This document shows, one piece after another, positions 36,901 to 48,149 of a stretch of DNA of 64,000 nt; within the stretch, counting starts at the first letter, position 1; the number at the start of each line of letters is the position of its first letter. A program made the position numbers and the translations under genes. Where the stretch lies: assembly GCA_021904315.1 (NCBI GenBank), contig CM038914.1, forward strand, positions 22,617,065 to 22,681,064, given 5' to 3'. The notes under the pieces are model-generated. The model did not search any database, was not told where the DNA came from, and saw only the letters and a program-made list of their open reading frames with translations. Source of the DNA: Sphagnum magellanicum (taxonomy: Eukaryota; Streptophyta; Sphagnopsida; Sphagnales; Sphagnaceae).

Positions 36901-37204
36901 AAAATAACTACAATGTAAATAAAACGAAGTAACTACGACGTAAGAACCACGATTGAGAGTTGTATTCTAGGAAGTTACTACAGGGATAGAAAATGAACTT
37001 ATCGGGTAACTTTCCTGCGCCATTGTGCGGTCGACCCATATTATACTGTACCATAGGTATAGCATATTATAATATACTATACGTATTCTTATATTCCACT
37101 ACAATACATACATAATACGATGTAGAAACTTAAATCTGCTTGTGCTTCAGAGACGCATTGGGACGTGAAATACACTCCAATGCCATTTTACATCCCTTTG
37201 CTCA

Positions 37205-37350
37205 TCTGTCATGAAAGCCTTTCTCATCCCCCCAGAATGAATCATCATTTTACCTCATCCCTTTTCTCATCCCATTCCTCATCTTTTTTTTTCCTCGTAT
37301 TTAATTCCTCATCCCGTTCTCATCCCATGCGTCAGTTGTTTTTTCATCCA
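37205..37350. repeat. CTCATCCC word island
   Basis: At least six CTCATCC or CTCATCCC words plus TCATC variants in 145 bp, in the upstream flank of the 787-codon gene. Confidence 0.6.
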
Positions 37351-37413
37351 TTCATTGGATCCAGTATGCGTTTCGAATTCAAATTTTTGGGCGGGGTTTT
37401 TGTTCGCAGCACT

Positions 37414-37431
37414 TGACCGTTGGCTCTAGGT

Positions 37432-37465
<34 letters not shown>

Positions 37466-37552
37466 AAAACTAAGGGGTAGGCAGGTAGGTACCTTCCTAC
37501 CAAGTAGGTCCCGTAACTGCGCAAACGGGCTTTGAACATTCTGCGCGCCGTT
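37414..37552 (+). promoter_or_regulatory. Cluster of MSA-type AACGG words upstream of the 787-codon gene
   Basis: Three AACGG cores: the minus strand at 37414-37424 (GCCAACGGTCA, matching 10 of 11 positions of the mitosis-specific activator consensus), the plus strand at 37524-37528, and the minus strand at 37548-37552 beside TGCGCGCC, which resembles an E2F-type site. Such elements are bound by three-repeat MYB factors in G2/M genes. Functional use is inferred. Confidence 0.4.
37427..37510. repeat. AGGC microsatellite and GTAGG words
   Basis: About nine AGGC units (37431-37464), then GGTAGGCAGGTAGGT-type words. Confidence 0.85.
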
Positions 37553-37795
37553 GAAGCCTGTCCTCACGCAAGCGTGACGATGCTACCGAGGCCCCGGAGT
37601 GCGACACGAGAAGCGAGGAAGAGAAACAAGATTGCGAGCACAAGAATTGCTATGTTGTTGTTGCATTTGTGATCGTTTTTGGTGGTACTACCACCTTAGT
37701 GTTGTCGAAACTGGTGAATGTTTTTGACAATTTTTTAGAATTCTAAAACTCTTTTTGCAAATGTAATAATCAATCTTTGTGAAGAAGGTTTGCGA

Positions 37796-37885
37796 GAAGG
37801 AAGTCGAGAAAAACCGAGAACGAAGTCGAGGGAGATCGACATATATCGAGAGAGGACGACAGAGGACGATAGAGATCGAGAGTTG
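37796..37885 (+). other. CGAG-rich leader
   Basis: About 90 bp just before the start codon with at least seven CGAG or CGA words (GTCGAG, ATCGAG, ACCGAG). Probably 5' untranslated region of the next gene. Confidence 0.4.
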
Positions 37886-37921
37886 TGCGTGCAACGGTGA
37901 GGGATTTTTATGATGTGAGGG

Positions 37922-40900
37922 ATGTTGGAACTTTACAAGATGCCCAGGAAGGAGCTGCAGGCTTTGTGCAAGCAGCACAGCTTGCCAGCCAACAAAACTA
38001 ACCTCGCCATGGCCGATGCACTCTCTGCCTGCCTCTCTTCTTCTTCTTCTGTAAGTCCACTCCCCCTCGCGCTCCCTCTGCATGAAGAGCCTTTGCATCT
38101 CGGTTAGGATTGCGAATGATGTTTCCTCTCTAGCTTCTGTTTGGCTTCATTCTGTCTGTTTTTCCTCCTATTCTTCCTGTGAGATGATGTTTTGAGGGGT
38201 TTTTGTGTGCGGATCTTCTATAGGAGCTTGCAAATCTGCATGAGCTTCACCATATCAGAATCATTTTGATATAAGTTAGCAGATTTGCTTTCAGATAGAT
38301 GCGAATCCTGCTGATGCAAATGATTTCTTTCCTGAACTGCTGCATGGCAATCGACCTCCAGAATGGTTTGCAGAAGGTACAGAGCACAAAGCGAAAGGCT
38401 ACTGCGAAGTCACAGTTTCTTGGGGTGACGAAGACCACGATCATGAAGGCCAGGGGCGAGAAAAAGTCCGACATTCCCGAGACTTCATTGGCGTCCTTGA
38501 TACTCTCAGGCACCTTAAAGTCGTCATCTTCTTCTTCATTAGCTAGACGCAGCAGTGAGAAACCGAGTTCCATACACTCCTCCTCAAGTGGTGAGAGGGT
38601 ATTGGGATTCCCGCAACCGAATACAACTCCCTTGAGGCGCGGTTTGAAGAAAACTGACAGACAGCTTTACTCTATTCCTGAGGAAAAGTGTCATAGTAAT
38701 CTTGCTACAGAAAAACAAGGTGCATGTCTTTGTTGTTCTCATCCTTTTGCACTCTGTTCTATGATGGTTTCTTCACATGTCTTCATGTGAAATAGATTCT
38801 TGCCTCAACAGCAGAACGGTCTTTTTCTTAGTGTGCCATAGCATGTTGGGAAGAAGAGGAAGAGGATTACATTCGGAATCTGTTGAGGAAGGCAGCAGAG
38901 CGTGCCCACCAAGAAATCATGAACCTGACAAGCCTTACTCTTTGGTGACCATCTGACTCTGCTATCTATCCGCTGCAGTGTCGGTAACACGGAGCAATAT
39001 GCTTGGCAGCAAGGCACCAAAGAGGAGCTCCCATGAGATTGGTGGTATGACCAAGGAGGCTACTTCAAAATCCAGGAAAATGTCTCCTTTGGCAGACATT
39101 TCTGCAGGGTTCAATGTCTCGACTGCAGAGCCTCCAACCTTGAAAGCATCAGCAGGGGTAGCAGCAGCAGCAACCCTACTTGCCTCCAATGGTGTTGCAC
39201 AGGAAGGAGGGAGCAAGGAGCAGCAACTGGAGAGCACGTTGTACACAGAAACTGAGTTCAAGGCCATCAAACCTGAACAGAAGAATTGGGTTGAAGTGGA
39301 GAGACCTTCATCATCACCCATGAGACTGGAAGTTGAGAATCTTGATGTGTACAAAGAGCTTCTTGGTGGTGGGCGATTGCAGGTAGGAGGCATAGCCTCC
39401 TCTACACAATCTGTCACTCAGACTTCTTCACAATGTGAGGAGCCATTGAAGTTGGAACTTGATGAAACTCAACAGCAATTGAAGATGGAGACAAGTGTTC
39501 CACAAGACTTTCATGTCAAAACTGCAAGCCCAACAACCCAGTTTAAAGATGCAAAACGTGGATCTGCTGGTGGTGAAGAGGCTGACAACGTTGTGCAGGG
39601 TTCAGTGCAGCAATTGGAGAGCTTGAATCCAGCTGCAGAACTTGTTGTCACCAATACTGCGCTACATGAGGAGCTGTTGGGTATTAGAGACAGCAAATGG
39701 AAGACAGAGATGGATTACTACATTCATGATCTGCCGCAGATGGAGGTTTTGGAGATGTCTTTGACAGCTGATGCCTTGGACGTCATGGAGGATATCAGCA
39801 GAAAACCAGATGACAGTGAAATAAATTTGGATTATGGAGATGCTCAAGGACTGCTGTTGCAGATGGAGAGTGTATTACCAGAAGAATTGGATCTGGAAAG
39901 TGCTTTTGATACATTTGAGGACCTGCTTGGCAAACAAACAAGTGACAGTGTGCCAATGGTGGATTCTGTGGCACTGTTACAGACAGAGACAGTACTGCCT
40001 GTAGTGTTTGATGCTCAAAGTGCTACTTTGGATGCAAAACCTGGTTGTGTGGGTGAAGAAGCAGCCAAAGAAATATTGCAAGATTTAGTAGAAATGAAAA
40101 GCATGAAACCAGATATAGAAAATGCTGTCAGTAATGTTGCCTTACATACGGAGTTATTGGGCATGAGAGACAGTGATGGGAGTGCTGGCATGGATCATGA
40201 AAGTGCCAGAGAACCAGACATTCTGGGTCTGGCACAGATGGAGAGCTCGTCAGTGACATCTTCAACACTCAATGCATTGGAGATGGTTTCTGTGCCCATC
40301 CAGGTTCTGACTGCTCCTGCAGGAATTAGTCCTCTGTCAAGGATCCAGCTACAACTTGATGCAACTATCGCAAAGGCAACTGGGATTCTGTCCAAGTATG
40401 CAGAATGGAAGGCAGAGAGTGCTGCACACACAAAGATTCCTGGAGACTCTAGTCAACCTGAGGTGGCAAATGCCAGGAATGAGACATCTGATGAACTGAA
40501 ACAGTCTGTTGGTGGGGAGATGTTGGTTTTAGATTCTACCAGTAGAAAGGAGAGACAAATCCTTGGAGCTGCTTTGGAAGCTGGACAATTAGTACACAAG
40601 CACAATTCTAGACACAAGGATCTGGAGGACACAACCTTGCGTAAACCACATGCTCATTGCAAGGAGAGGAAAAAGGTGAGAAGCATTGTCAAAATCATCA
40701 TCACATCTAGCATCACATATCCAAAGCACTTTGCACTCTTGAGTGTTTTCTCATAGTCTTTTCCTTTTCCAAACCCTTAATGAAAATGGTATGTCTTCTA
40801 TGGATGCAGCAAAATCCTGGTGTTTTAAAGGACATTCCTTTGAATGTAAGACTGCCTAAAAGCAAGGAGACACCTATCAGGTGCTCAGATAAGGAGAATC

Positions 40901-41001
40901 CTGGGCACAAAGGTGTCAAAGACTTGAGTTTGCGCAAGCTGCGGGCACACTGCAAAGAGGAAAAGGTTAAAGCTTTGCTCCGTCAATCATGCATAGATTA
41001 A
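37922..41001 (+). CDS. Plant protein with N-terminal KELQALCK/IPANKTN motif and KEN box
   Basis: Four exons: 37922-38050, 38374-38719, 38979-40675, 40810-41001, with GT-AG borders and consistent phases (0, 1, 0), giving 787 residues. The exon 2 start is the weakest point: acceptors at 38297-38298 or 38293-38294 are possible, and the latter breaks frame. Exon 1 carries a short helical SAP-like motif (PRKELQALCKQHSLPANKTN...MADAL, residues 8-34), which I recall from a plant-specific family including cell-cycle-regulated proteins of unknown mechanism. Exon 2 is basic (KRKATAK). Exon 3 is acidic, with repeated modules carrying an ELLGxRDS motif. The two C-terminal motifs TLRKPHAHCKE (end of exon 3) and SLRKLRAHCKE (exon 4, about residues 763-773) look duplicated. 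DKENPG (about residues 751-756) is a candidate KEN degron. No catalytic domain. Probably nuclear and mitotic. The gene itself is firm and the function is inferred. Confidence 0.75.
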
Positions 41002-41489
41002 TAATGTGTTGCTCGAAGTCGTGATTTGGAACTGTTCCCACATTGAAAAGAAAGGCAGTGCTTGCTCGAGGAGACTGTATCCTGCGCTGCTGGCCATTTG
41101 CTGTGGGCCAGGCAAGACGAAGGATTTAAACAATCACTGCTTGTGTGAATATATCAGAATACAGTGCCCTAGCAAACAACAGGCTTGGCAACATATGTTG
41201 CTCTTGTTTCCTAGCAAAACTGATTTCTGCAAACTTTGAACATTTATTTTCTGACCTTCACATGAATGGTGTGACCTGAATTTGATTTTTCCTGCAATAT
41301 GAACATGTTAATATCGGACTCAAACAAGTCATGACCTGGCGTGACTTGTATACCAACATCATACATACTATGGCAACCCAGTTTTCCTAAACTCAAACCC
41401 TAAAGTCTGGGAACCCTTGGTAAACCTCAGGTTACTACATTAGAGAGAATGAAAGAAAAAGTTACCTCCATTTTTTCATACAAAGGGTT
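41002..41489. other. Convergent intergenic space
   Basis: Space between the plus-strand 787-codon gene and the minus-strand subtilase, probably holding both 3' untranslated regions. AATAAA-type signals are not obvious. Confidence 0.4.
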
Positions 41490-41695
41490 TTTGTGAAAAA
41501 AAATCTGCAGAAGTTTGCCACATTTCAAACAATTTTTCTGAAATTGCCATATTTAGACAATTCGTTCCAGCAAGTCACCTAAATATAGAACACTCTTTAA
41601 ATTGACCTACTTTCCTCTCTGATGTAGCCACATTTGGCTAATTCTTCTTGTGGATGATCACCACTACAACAGAAAATTGAGAAAAAAAACCCTCT
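41490..41695 (+). mobile_element. AGCCAAATTTGGCT-family repeat copy downstream of the subtilase
   Basis: GGGTTTTTGTGAAAAAAAAT, AAATTGCCATATTTAGACAA, AGCAAGTCACCTAAATATAG, CTCTCTGATGTAGCCACATT and TTGTGGATGATCACCACTAC, then an AAAATTGAGAAAAAAAACC tail. Lies in the probable 3' untranslated region of the subtilase, opposite in sense to the intron-9 copy. Confidence 0.7.
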
Positions 41696-41765
41696 AAAAA
41701 CCCCAAAATTAGAATGGCAAATTTCAGGGTTTTTGATTTTTCATATAAAGAGAAGAAAATCATTT

Positions 41766-44700
41766 TTATTCCAGGTTCTTATTTGTAACAGAGATTGGAA
41801 TGTGTATTTGATGACCTAAATTCCCAACAAATGTAACTAGTCCGAAAGAAGAGACAGTTGAAACGCCAGTAGCTCGCAAAGTAAATGTGATCTGTTGAGA
41901 CTGTTGTTCACCAGCACCACCAACAGTGAAGGTCACAGGAGCAATGGCAACTGCAACGTCAGCTGGACTAGTCCAAGTAATTGTGTAAGTTTCAATGTTG
42001 ATGGCAACATTTGTGACTGTCCTGTAGAGAATCTGGGTGCCATTCAGACAGGCAAGAGTGATCGATGGAGTGTTGAGATCTGTGGATCGTCCCAGTAGAC
42101 TTGGGCACATGCCACCTGTTGATGCAAAGACTTGCTCACGAGTTGCCCCCTCCGCAGAGCATAGAAATGCAACATAATCAGCTTCTCCTGTTCCCAACAT
42201 AATTTTACCCAAGCAATCCGAATTAGATCAGCCAGCACTGGATGGTTTTGAGCTCCACTCTCCAGGGTTCAACATTCCAGACTATAATTTAGGGTTTAAG
42301 GTTTGCAATTTTGTGATCATCCACAAGAGGAATTAGCCAAATTTGGATACATGTCAGAGAGGAAAGTAGAAAATTTTAAGAATTGTGCTATATTTTGGCA
42401 ATCTACTGGAACCAATTGTCTTAAAATGGGAATTTCAGGAAAAAAAAATTCCTCGAAATCTGGTGACTTTGGCACTTCTTTTTCACAAAAATCCTTTTTA
42501 TGAGTCACACTGGAAATTCACCCAGAAAAACGACAATGCTCACAATTGTGCAAATTTCATTTGTAAAAGCAGAGAGAAACAAAGAATTATTACTGACCTG
42601 CATCAAAGATAATACCCGGATTGGCAGCAGCATTTATGTTAAGTGCACCACCACCCATATCAAAAGGTGTAGCAGGTTGCAATGAAGGTGCAGAGCTTCC
42701 AGAGATTTGCTGAGCTTGAAGAGGTATGCCCCGTGAATCCTCTAGGTCTGCAGTTGTTACCAGTGCTGAGGCAAGTGCTGCTGGGCTCCAAAGAGGGTAC
42801 TTCTCTTTCAGTAATGCTGCAAGACCAGCCACATGCGGTGTCGCCATACTTGTCCCTGACATCATTGCCCATCTCTGGCCTAAAACCCATTTACATATCA
42901 AATCAGTGTGCCCAAAATCAGTGCAACCACATATGCAGCAAAAAGGGGCATGTTACACAGTCTTTTTTGTTTTTCAAGTTTTTTTGCTGGAATTTGAGAA
43001 GTTGGAATGTCATGTGCAAAATAATGGGTTCAGCTCACCTATGTAATTAGGGCTATCAATTCCAATAGGAGTCCATGCTCCCCATATCAGGTATCCGGGT
43101 GCCAAGATATTAGGCTTTAAGACATCTGCCTGGTTGAAATTGAAATCCTTCATGTCTGGTCCCCTTGAAGAAAACAGTGCCACTTGTTGTCCTTGGCCAC
43201 TGTAAGTGGCAATCTGGCCACCCCCAATTCTAGCTTGAGCTCCAAATTGAACAGGCTTGCCAGTCGCATCCTTGACTGTTCTGTTACTATAATACGTGAG
43301 CAAAGCCTGTCAGACCACAAATTTGCAGCAGAATTACAAGCAGATTCTTCAACCAACCTCACAATGTGATTCAGTGCATGCAAATTCAGAGGATTAGGTA
43401 TTTAATGGAAGGTTTAGGGTTTGCTCCCAATTGATCTAGTTTGTGATTTGGGTTTAGGATGCAAGATCAGGATCAAGGACAAGAGTGTATGCCTCAGAAT
43501 GCATTGCATCTACAAGGACAATGCCTGGAATTGTCAGAGGAATGGGAGTAAACATGCTTCCTGCAGAATCTGACTCCACCACCATGACTAGACCAGCTGC
43601 TCCTAAAGCTTCAAGTGTTGTCACCACTTGTTGCATTGATGCGCCTCCAAACAAAAAGTTGAATGAGTAGATACAGATCAAAAGTTTCCCTTGCACCAAA
43701 GGTTTGTTAAAGATTGAAGGCACTTGACAGTCGCTCGGAGAATAGAGCGGGTTGCCTTCACCTTGAACTGCATCATTTGCTAATATGAGGTCATAGAAAA
43801 TTGGGCCTTTTGTTGGAGCTGCATATTGTACATGAACAACAACCAAAACCGTAAGTATCATTGCCATGCAAACAGATCACATTACTTGAATAAAACCTCC
43901 CTTTGTTTGAAGAGTTCACTACTTACGTGCCAACAAAGTCCCAGGAAGAACAGTCTTGTCACTGAGTACTATTGTATTTGGGTATGATCTGTCATCAACC
44001 CCGGCACCAACAGAGATTATCCAAGGACTGAAAGAAGTAACAGTCTGTTCATGAGGACCCCCATTTCCAGCAGCCTGGACAACCAAGACATTTGCCTTGA
44101 CTGCATTCAGAAGTGCCACATCCAAGATGTTGAGAAAGGTGCTGATAGAACCGGGAGGTGGGCTATTTGGTGCCAGTGAGAGACTAAGTACATCAACTCC
44201 ATCAGCAACCGCCTGCTTGCCCCCAAGAAAAAAAACAATCAAGTTACCCTCTAGAACCCACCCACCAGTAGAAGAAGTTCGAAAGTCTGAAACTGAAAAA
44301 AGATTCTCAATCTTTAGCTTCAAAGAACACATACATTCAAGAATCTCTATTTCCCAAACCAGATCAATTGGGAGCCCTCACAACTACAACAAAAGTTCTG
44401 AGAACTACCTGATCACATGCTGCGACAACATCTGGCATAAAACCTCCAATTATGCGGTACAATGCCTTGTAAACGGCAATCCTGTTGGTTTCAAACAAAA
44501 CAGCTCCTTCAGGAATTTAGAGGTAAATTACACAGAGAGCTGTATTAGGGCTGCTGCCACAGAATCTAGAATCCAGATCAACCTCTTCATGTTGGTAGTA
44601 ACTGAGCTCTAAAACTGTGTTCAAGAATCTTATGTAACACTAGCAGCCATGGAGTACAAGAAGAAGCAACACCTAAAATCAAAACATGGACAAGAGACAT

Positions 44701-46868
44701 GCACCTCAACAAACAAACATATAGTCTTACCGAGCTCTCGGTGCCATACCGCTGGCATTCCCATAGAATACACCATTCACTAGTACAGGCACTCCATGGT
44801 TTCCTGCAGCTGTGGAAGCAGTATGACTGACAACAACACAAACAAACATTGTCAGCTTCTAACATCTGGAGACACAAACATATGAAAGAAATGCAGTACT
44901 GTTTGCAAATGGCTACAGAAGCAGAAGTTCTCAGCTGCTCCACAACCACCAACCACATTGTGGGTCAACAAAGAAAACACTGAGTCAAGAATTCTCAAAA
45001 TCATGCCATTATGGTTTCTTGTCTCTTGGCAGCAACAAGTCCATGGCTGGAAAATGCAACATGACATTGACAGAAGGGTAGAACCAGCAGCAGCTCCACA
45101 TACCAGGCACATATGTGCTTTGTACTATGCAGCAGAAGGATAGCCTATTGCCCACAATGTGCTAGCTATCGAGTATTTTCCAGCCTTGACACATCTTTCT
45201 TTGCATCTGATAGAATGCCCAGGACTTGAGGACGAACCTTCCGTGGCCATCACCATCCAACGGGGAGGCAAAATAAAGAGAAGCATTGAACATGCCATCT
45301 TTTGATGCGGCAGCAGCAAAGTGTTGGGCTCCAATGATCTTCCCATTGCAAGAACCAAGAGGGAACTCAGGAGCAACTTCACATTTTCCTCGGTATGATC
45401 GGAGAGGTCTGTAAGGGCTTTGTCCTGTGGCAGAAAAGCTTGGATGTGTTGGGTCGATTCCGGTGTCCACAAAACCAATCACAATGTCCTCACCTGCATG
45501 AAGAAATCCACCTTCCTGAGCCCATATGCCTTCGGGTAGTCCAAGATACTCTGGTGTGTGGACTGTTGCCTTTTGAACTCTGTAGCTCTTCTCAACTTGC
45601 ATGACACCAGGTTCCTTCCCAAGGAGCTCTGCCTTTGAGGGTTTTTCCCATCACAATCAATGCCACACACAGAAACCCAACCCCAACACAAAATGTAAGT
45701 GGACTTGATTGCTGCAAGTAAGAACTGTAACTTATACACATTGCTGCTCCTCATGTCATTTGGCTATGGCAGAGAGTTTCTGAAGAAATTCTGCCAAAAT
45801 GGAGAGACCTAAGAATGACTTAGGTACATAAGAATAATAATGTAACCTAAGCAGCATACTTCTTCAGCAGTGAGCTCCACAGCAAAACCATTCACGATGT
45901 GCTGATAGCTGTAAAGCTTGGTGTAGGGGCGATGGTGGGTTTGGAAGAAGCTCTCAAGAAGCTCATCCTGCTTCTTTGTCAGGTAAGCTCTGTACTTCTT
46001 CACCAAATAGTCTCTAGCATTGGAGTCTCTGCCACAAGAAACCCCAACTCTCAGAACTTAGAGAGTTTCCAAACAAACAGAAAAAGCCAAAGAATCTCTC
46101 AGTGTCTCCTGGCATATTCACAATGACAATGAGAACTAGGAATGGGTATGAGGATTGGGTGAGGATCCCACAAAGACAATGGGATGAATGGGCATAAGGA
46201 TCGGGTGAGGATTCTGTGAGATCTTAGACTGCTGGTTACTAAATTTAGGATATTCTGCCCAGATCCAAGGACTTGGGGAAAAGCCATCCCTGGCTCAAAT
46301 GCTCATTGGATGATTCGTTACAGAGCTCATGAGCTCAAATTCAGCCACAAACAAAACCCCAGTTTGTAGTCAAGCCAAAGACAACAGTAACTTCTTCTTC
46401 ACCACGAATGAATGAAGGAATGAATGAATGGGCAGTGGATCCACCAGCTGATCACCAGATCAGAAGCTGATGAAACAAAAGAACCCAAAACCCAAAACCA
46501 AAACTTGAAGAAGCAAGCTCTCGAATGTGTTTCTGGGCGCAATACGCATGTTTGTTTGTTTCCGAGCCATACCTAGTGCGATGGCGAGATTTCCATCTCC
46601 GGGTGAACAATTGAGCTGTGGCATTGAGGTCTGACAGACCACCCTTGTAAGCAACCACAGGCTGACCACTCACAAGCACCATATAAACCTCGAGACTCTC
46701 CGTGACATCTGTACTGGCGCCACTACTACTCTTCTTCTCCATTGTTTCCTTTCCATGCACGGCCAACACAAGAAGAAGAAGCACCACCCAACACAAAACC
46801 AGACACCATTGCACCTGCATTTGCCAGCTCGATGATGATCTTGTTGTTCTCATCACCGCAGCAGCCAT
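41766..46868 (-). CDS. Subtilisin-like serine protease, SBT2-type
   Basis: Ten exons in descending order: 46868-46573, 46028-45860, 45632-45238, 44826-44731, 44481-44409, 44212-43927, 43818-43493, 43306-43039, 42879-42598, 42187-41766. Total 2613 nt, 870 residues plus stop, all phases compatible. Signal peptide at residues about 19-39 (WCLVLCWVVLLLLVLAVHG); inhibitor I9 propeptide about 55-170; S8 catalytic domain with Asp211 (GFVDTGIDP), His285 (DGDGHGSHTAS), oxyanion Asn393 (AAGNGGP) and Ser647 (SGTSMATPHVAG); PA insertion about 440-555; Fn3-like C-terminus with RTVTNV (about 770-868). All four active-site residues are intact. It closely follows the order of Arabidopsis SBT2/SLP3 proteins, which are secreted proteases. 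Eight introns are GT-AG. The intron after exon 7 is best read as GC-AG (GAG|GCATAC), because that join restores SEALLTYY of the family. Introns carry at least one dispersed repeat. The substrate is unknown. Confidence 0.92.
42300..42520 (-). mobile_element. AGCCAAATTTGGCT-family repeat copy in subtilase intron 9
   Basis: GCAATTTTGTGATCATCCAC, GGAATTAGCCAAATTTGGAT, GTCAGAGAGGAAAGTAGAAA, GGCAATCTACTGGAACCAAT, TCGAAATCTGGTGACTTTGG and TTCACAAAAATCCTTTTTAT phrases. Inverted with respect to the 41490-41695 copy, so the pre-mRNA could fold across the last exon. Confidence 0.75.
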
Positions 46869-47128
46869 GGACCCACCAAAGCTCCAAACAGGATATCAAT
46901 GCCAGCTACACGGCAGCAGATTCTCCCACACCAGAGGCAGCAGAGTCTCCCACAATGTCCACCACCCAGTGCATGCACTGTATGTATGTGTGTATGTGTC
47001 TCCCTCTCTCAAGCTTCTTTCTTTCAGCTCAGGGATCAAAGAACAATGCACAGTTGCAAACTAGGCCATGTTCTGTTTGCAACACAAGGGAAAGAAAGCG
47101 TCACAGCAACAAGAGCAAGAGCGGAAAG

Positions 47129-47173
<45 letters not shown>

Positions 47174-47330
47174 AGAGTCCGCGACAACGGACAAGACTGT
47201 GAACTGCGGCAGCCGCTGCGGCATCTGCAGCAGCAGCAGTGGCGATGGCGAAAACTACTACTACTCGCAAAACGCCAAAATTATGGCGAGAAAAAAATTA
47301 CCTTTCATTGCCAGGCTGAATAGGTAATTT
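46869..47330 (-). promoter_or_regulatory. Probable leader and promoter of the subtilase
   Basis: Upstream of the start codon. On the sense (minus) strand it has a (CT)18 tract (47135-47171), typical of plant leaders and GAGA-type elements, and CTG-rich sequence (47220-47245). No TATA box is recognised. Confidence 0.45.
47135..47171. repeat. (AG)18 microsatellite
   Basis: About eighteen AG units, CT on the subtilase sense strand. Confidence 0.9.
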
Positions 47331-47454
47331 ACTAATAACCAATTTTTTAAAATTGTATTTTTGGTTTTTTCTCTGCCCGGGAAATCTGACCTGCCAAAAC
47401 CCAAACCCTTTTCTCTGTCTCTGTCTCTCTCTGTCTCTCTCTTTTTCAAAGTTC

Positions 47455-47665
47455 AAAGTTTTTTTTCCTGGCTAAATTTTTTTCTCAAAATGGCTAAAAA
47501 CTTGTGTTTTTCTTTTGTTCTCTAGTCAGCAGATTTCAAAAACAAAATTGTTGAAAAATGACCAGATTTCTTTATTGGGTTTTAGCCTGGTAGCCAAAAA
47601 TGGGAAGGATGCTTAGACTTTTTTTACTTTCATATCCTGTTTACAGCCAAATTTGGCTAAACTGT
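47455..47665 (+). mobile_element. AGCCAAATTTGGCT-family repeat copy, diverged
   Basis: CCAGATTTCTTTATTGGG, AGCCTGGTAGCCAAAAATGG, CTTTCATATCCTGTTTACAG and AGCCAAATTTGGCTAAACTG. The A-rich tail is lost. Confidence 0.55.
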
Positions 47666-48149
47666 GTAAATGAACTTCAGCTACATAGGACAAGAGTTTT
47701 ATTTTTTCTCTGCCCGGAACATCTGACCAGCCAAAACCCAAATCCTCCTCCTCTTACTCTCTCTCTCTCTCTGGTTCAAACAGTCTTTGTCCCCTTTATT
47801 ATAATATTGGAAAAAAAATGGGGCAAAGGGCAGACTAGGGGAAATTTTTTGCAGCTGTACCTACTCTTTGTTGGCTTCTAAAAGACGGAAGGATGAAATT
47901 CTGTAACCTCATTTTTTTAATGAATTTTGAATTTTGGGTTTGTCAAAAAAGAAATTCTTTTTAATTAGGCTATGCTTGATGAATGTGATTTTTTTGGGCT
48001 CTTTTTCCACAAATTATTTGGATTGCTTTTTCATGAACCTGATGTTTGCATTTGCCATAAATTTTCTCTGACTTCTTTGATGAATCTTGAATATTTTTTT
48101 GCCAGAAATGCATTATTGAAGCTGATGTTTGCTTTGACAACAAATTCTG
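47666..48149. other. No gene recognised
   Basis: Contains a CT run near 47755-47773. The phrase CTCTGCCCGGAA-ATCTGACC-GCCAAAACCCAAA near 47710 also occurs near 47373, a short direct repeat. Confidence 0.4.

Noticed and set aside
38978-40756. Minus-strand open frames at 38962-39417 and others across the KEN-box gene
   Set aside because: Shadows of the plus-strand coding exon, which has matching splice sites at both ends.
46742-47327. Overlapping plus-strand open frames of 120-193 codons upstream of the subtilase
   Set aside because: They run through the antisense of exon 1 and the (AG)n tract, giving REREREx and ER-rich peptides. No real gene features.
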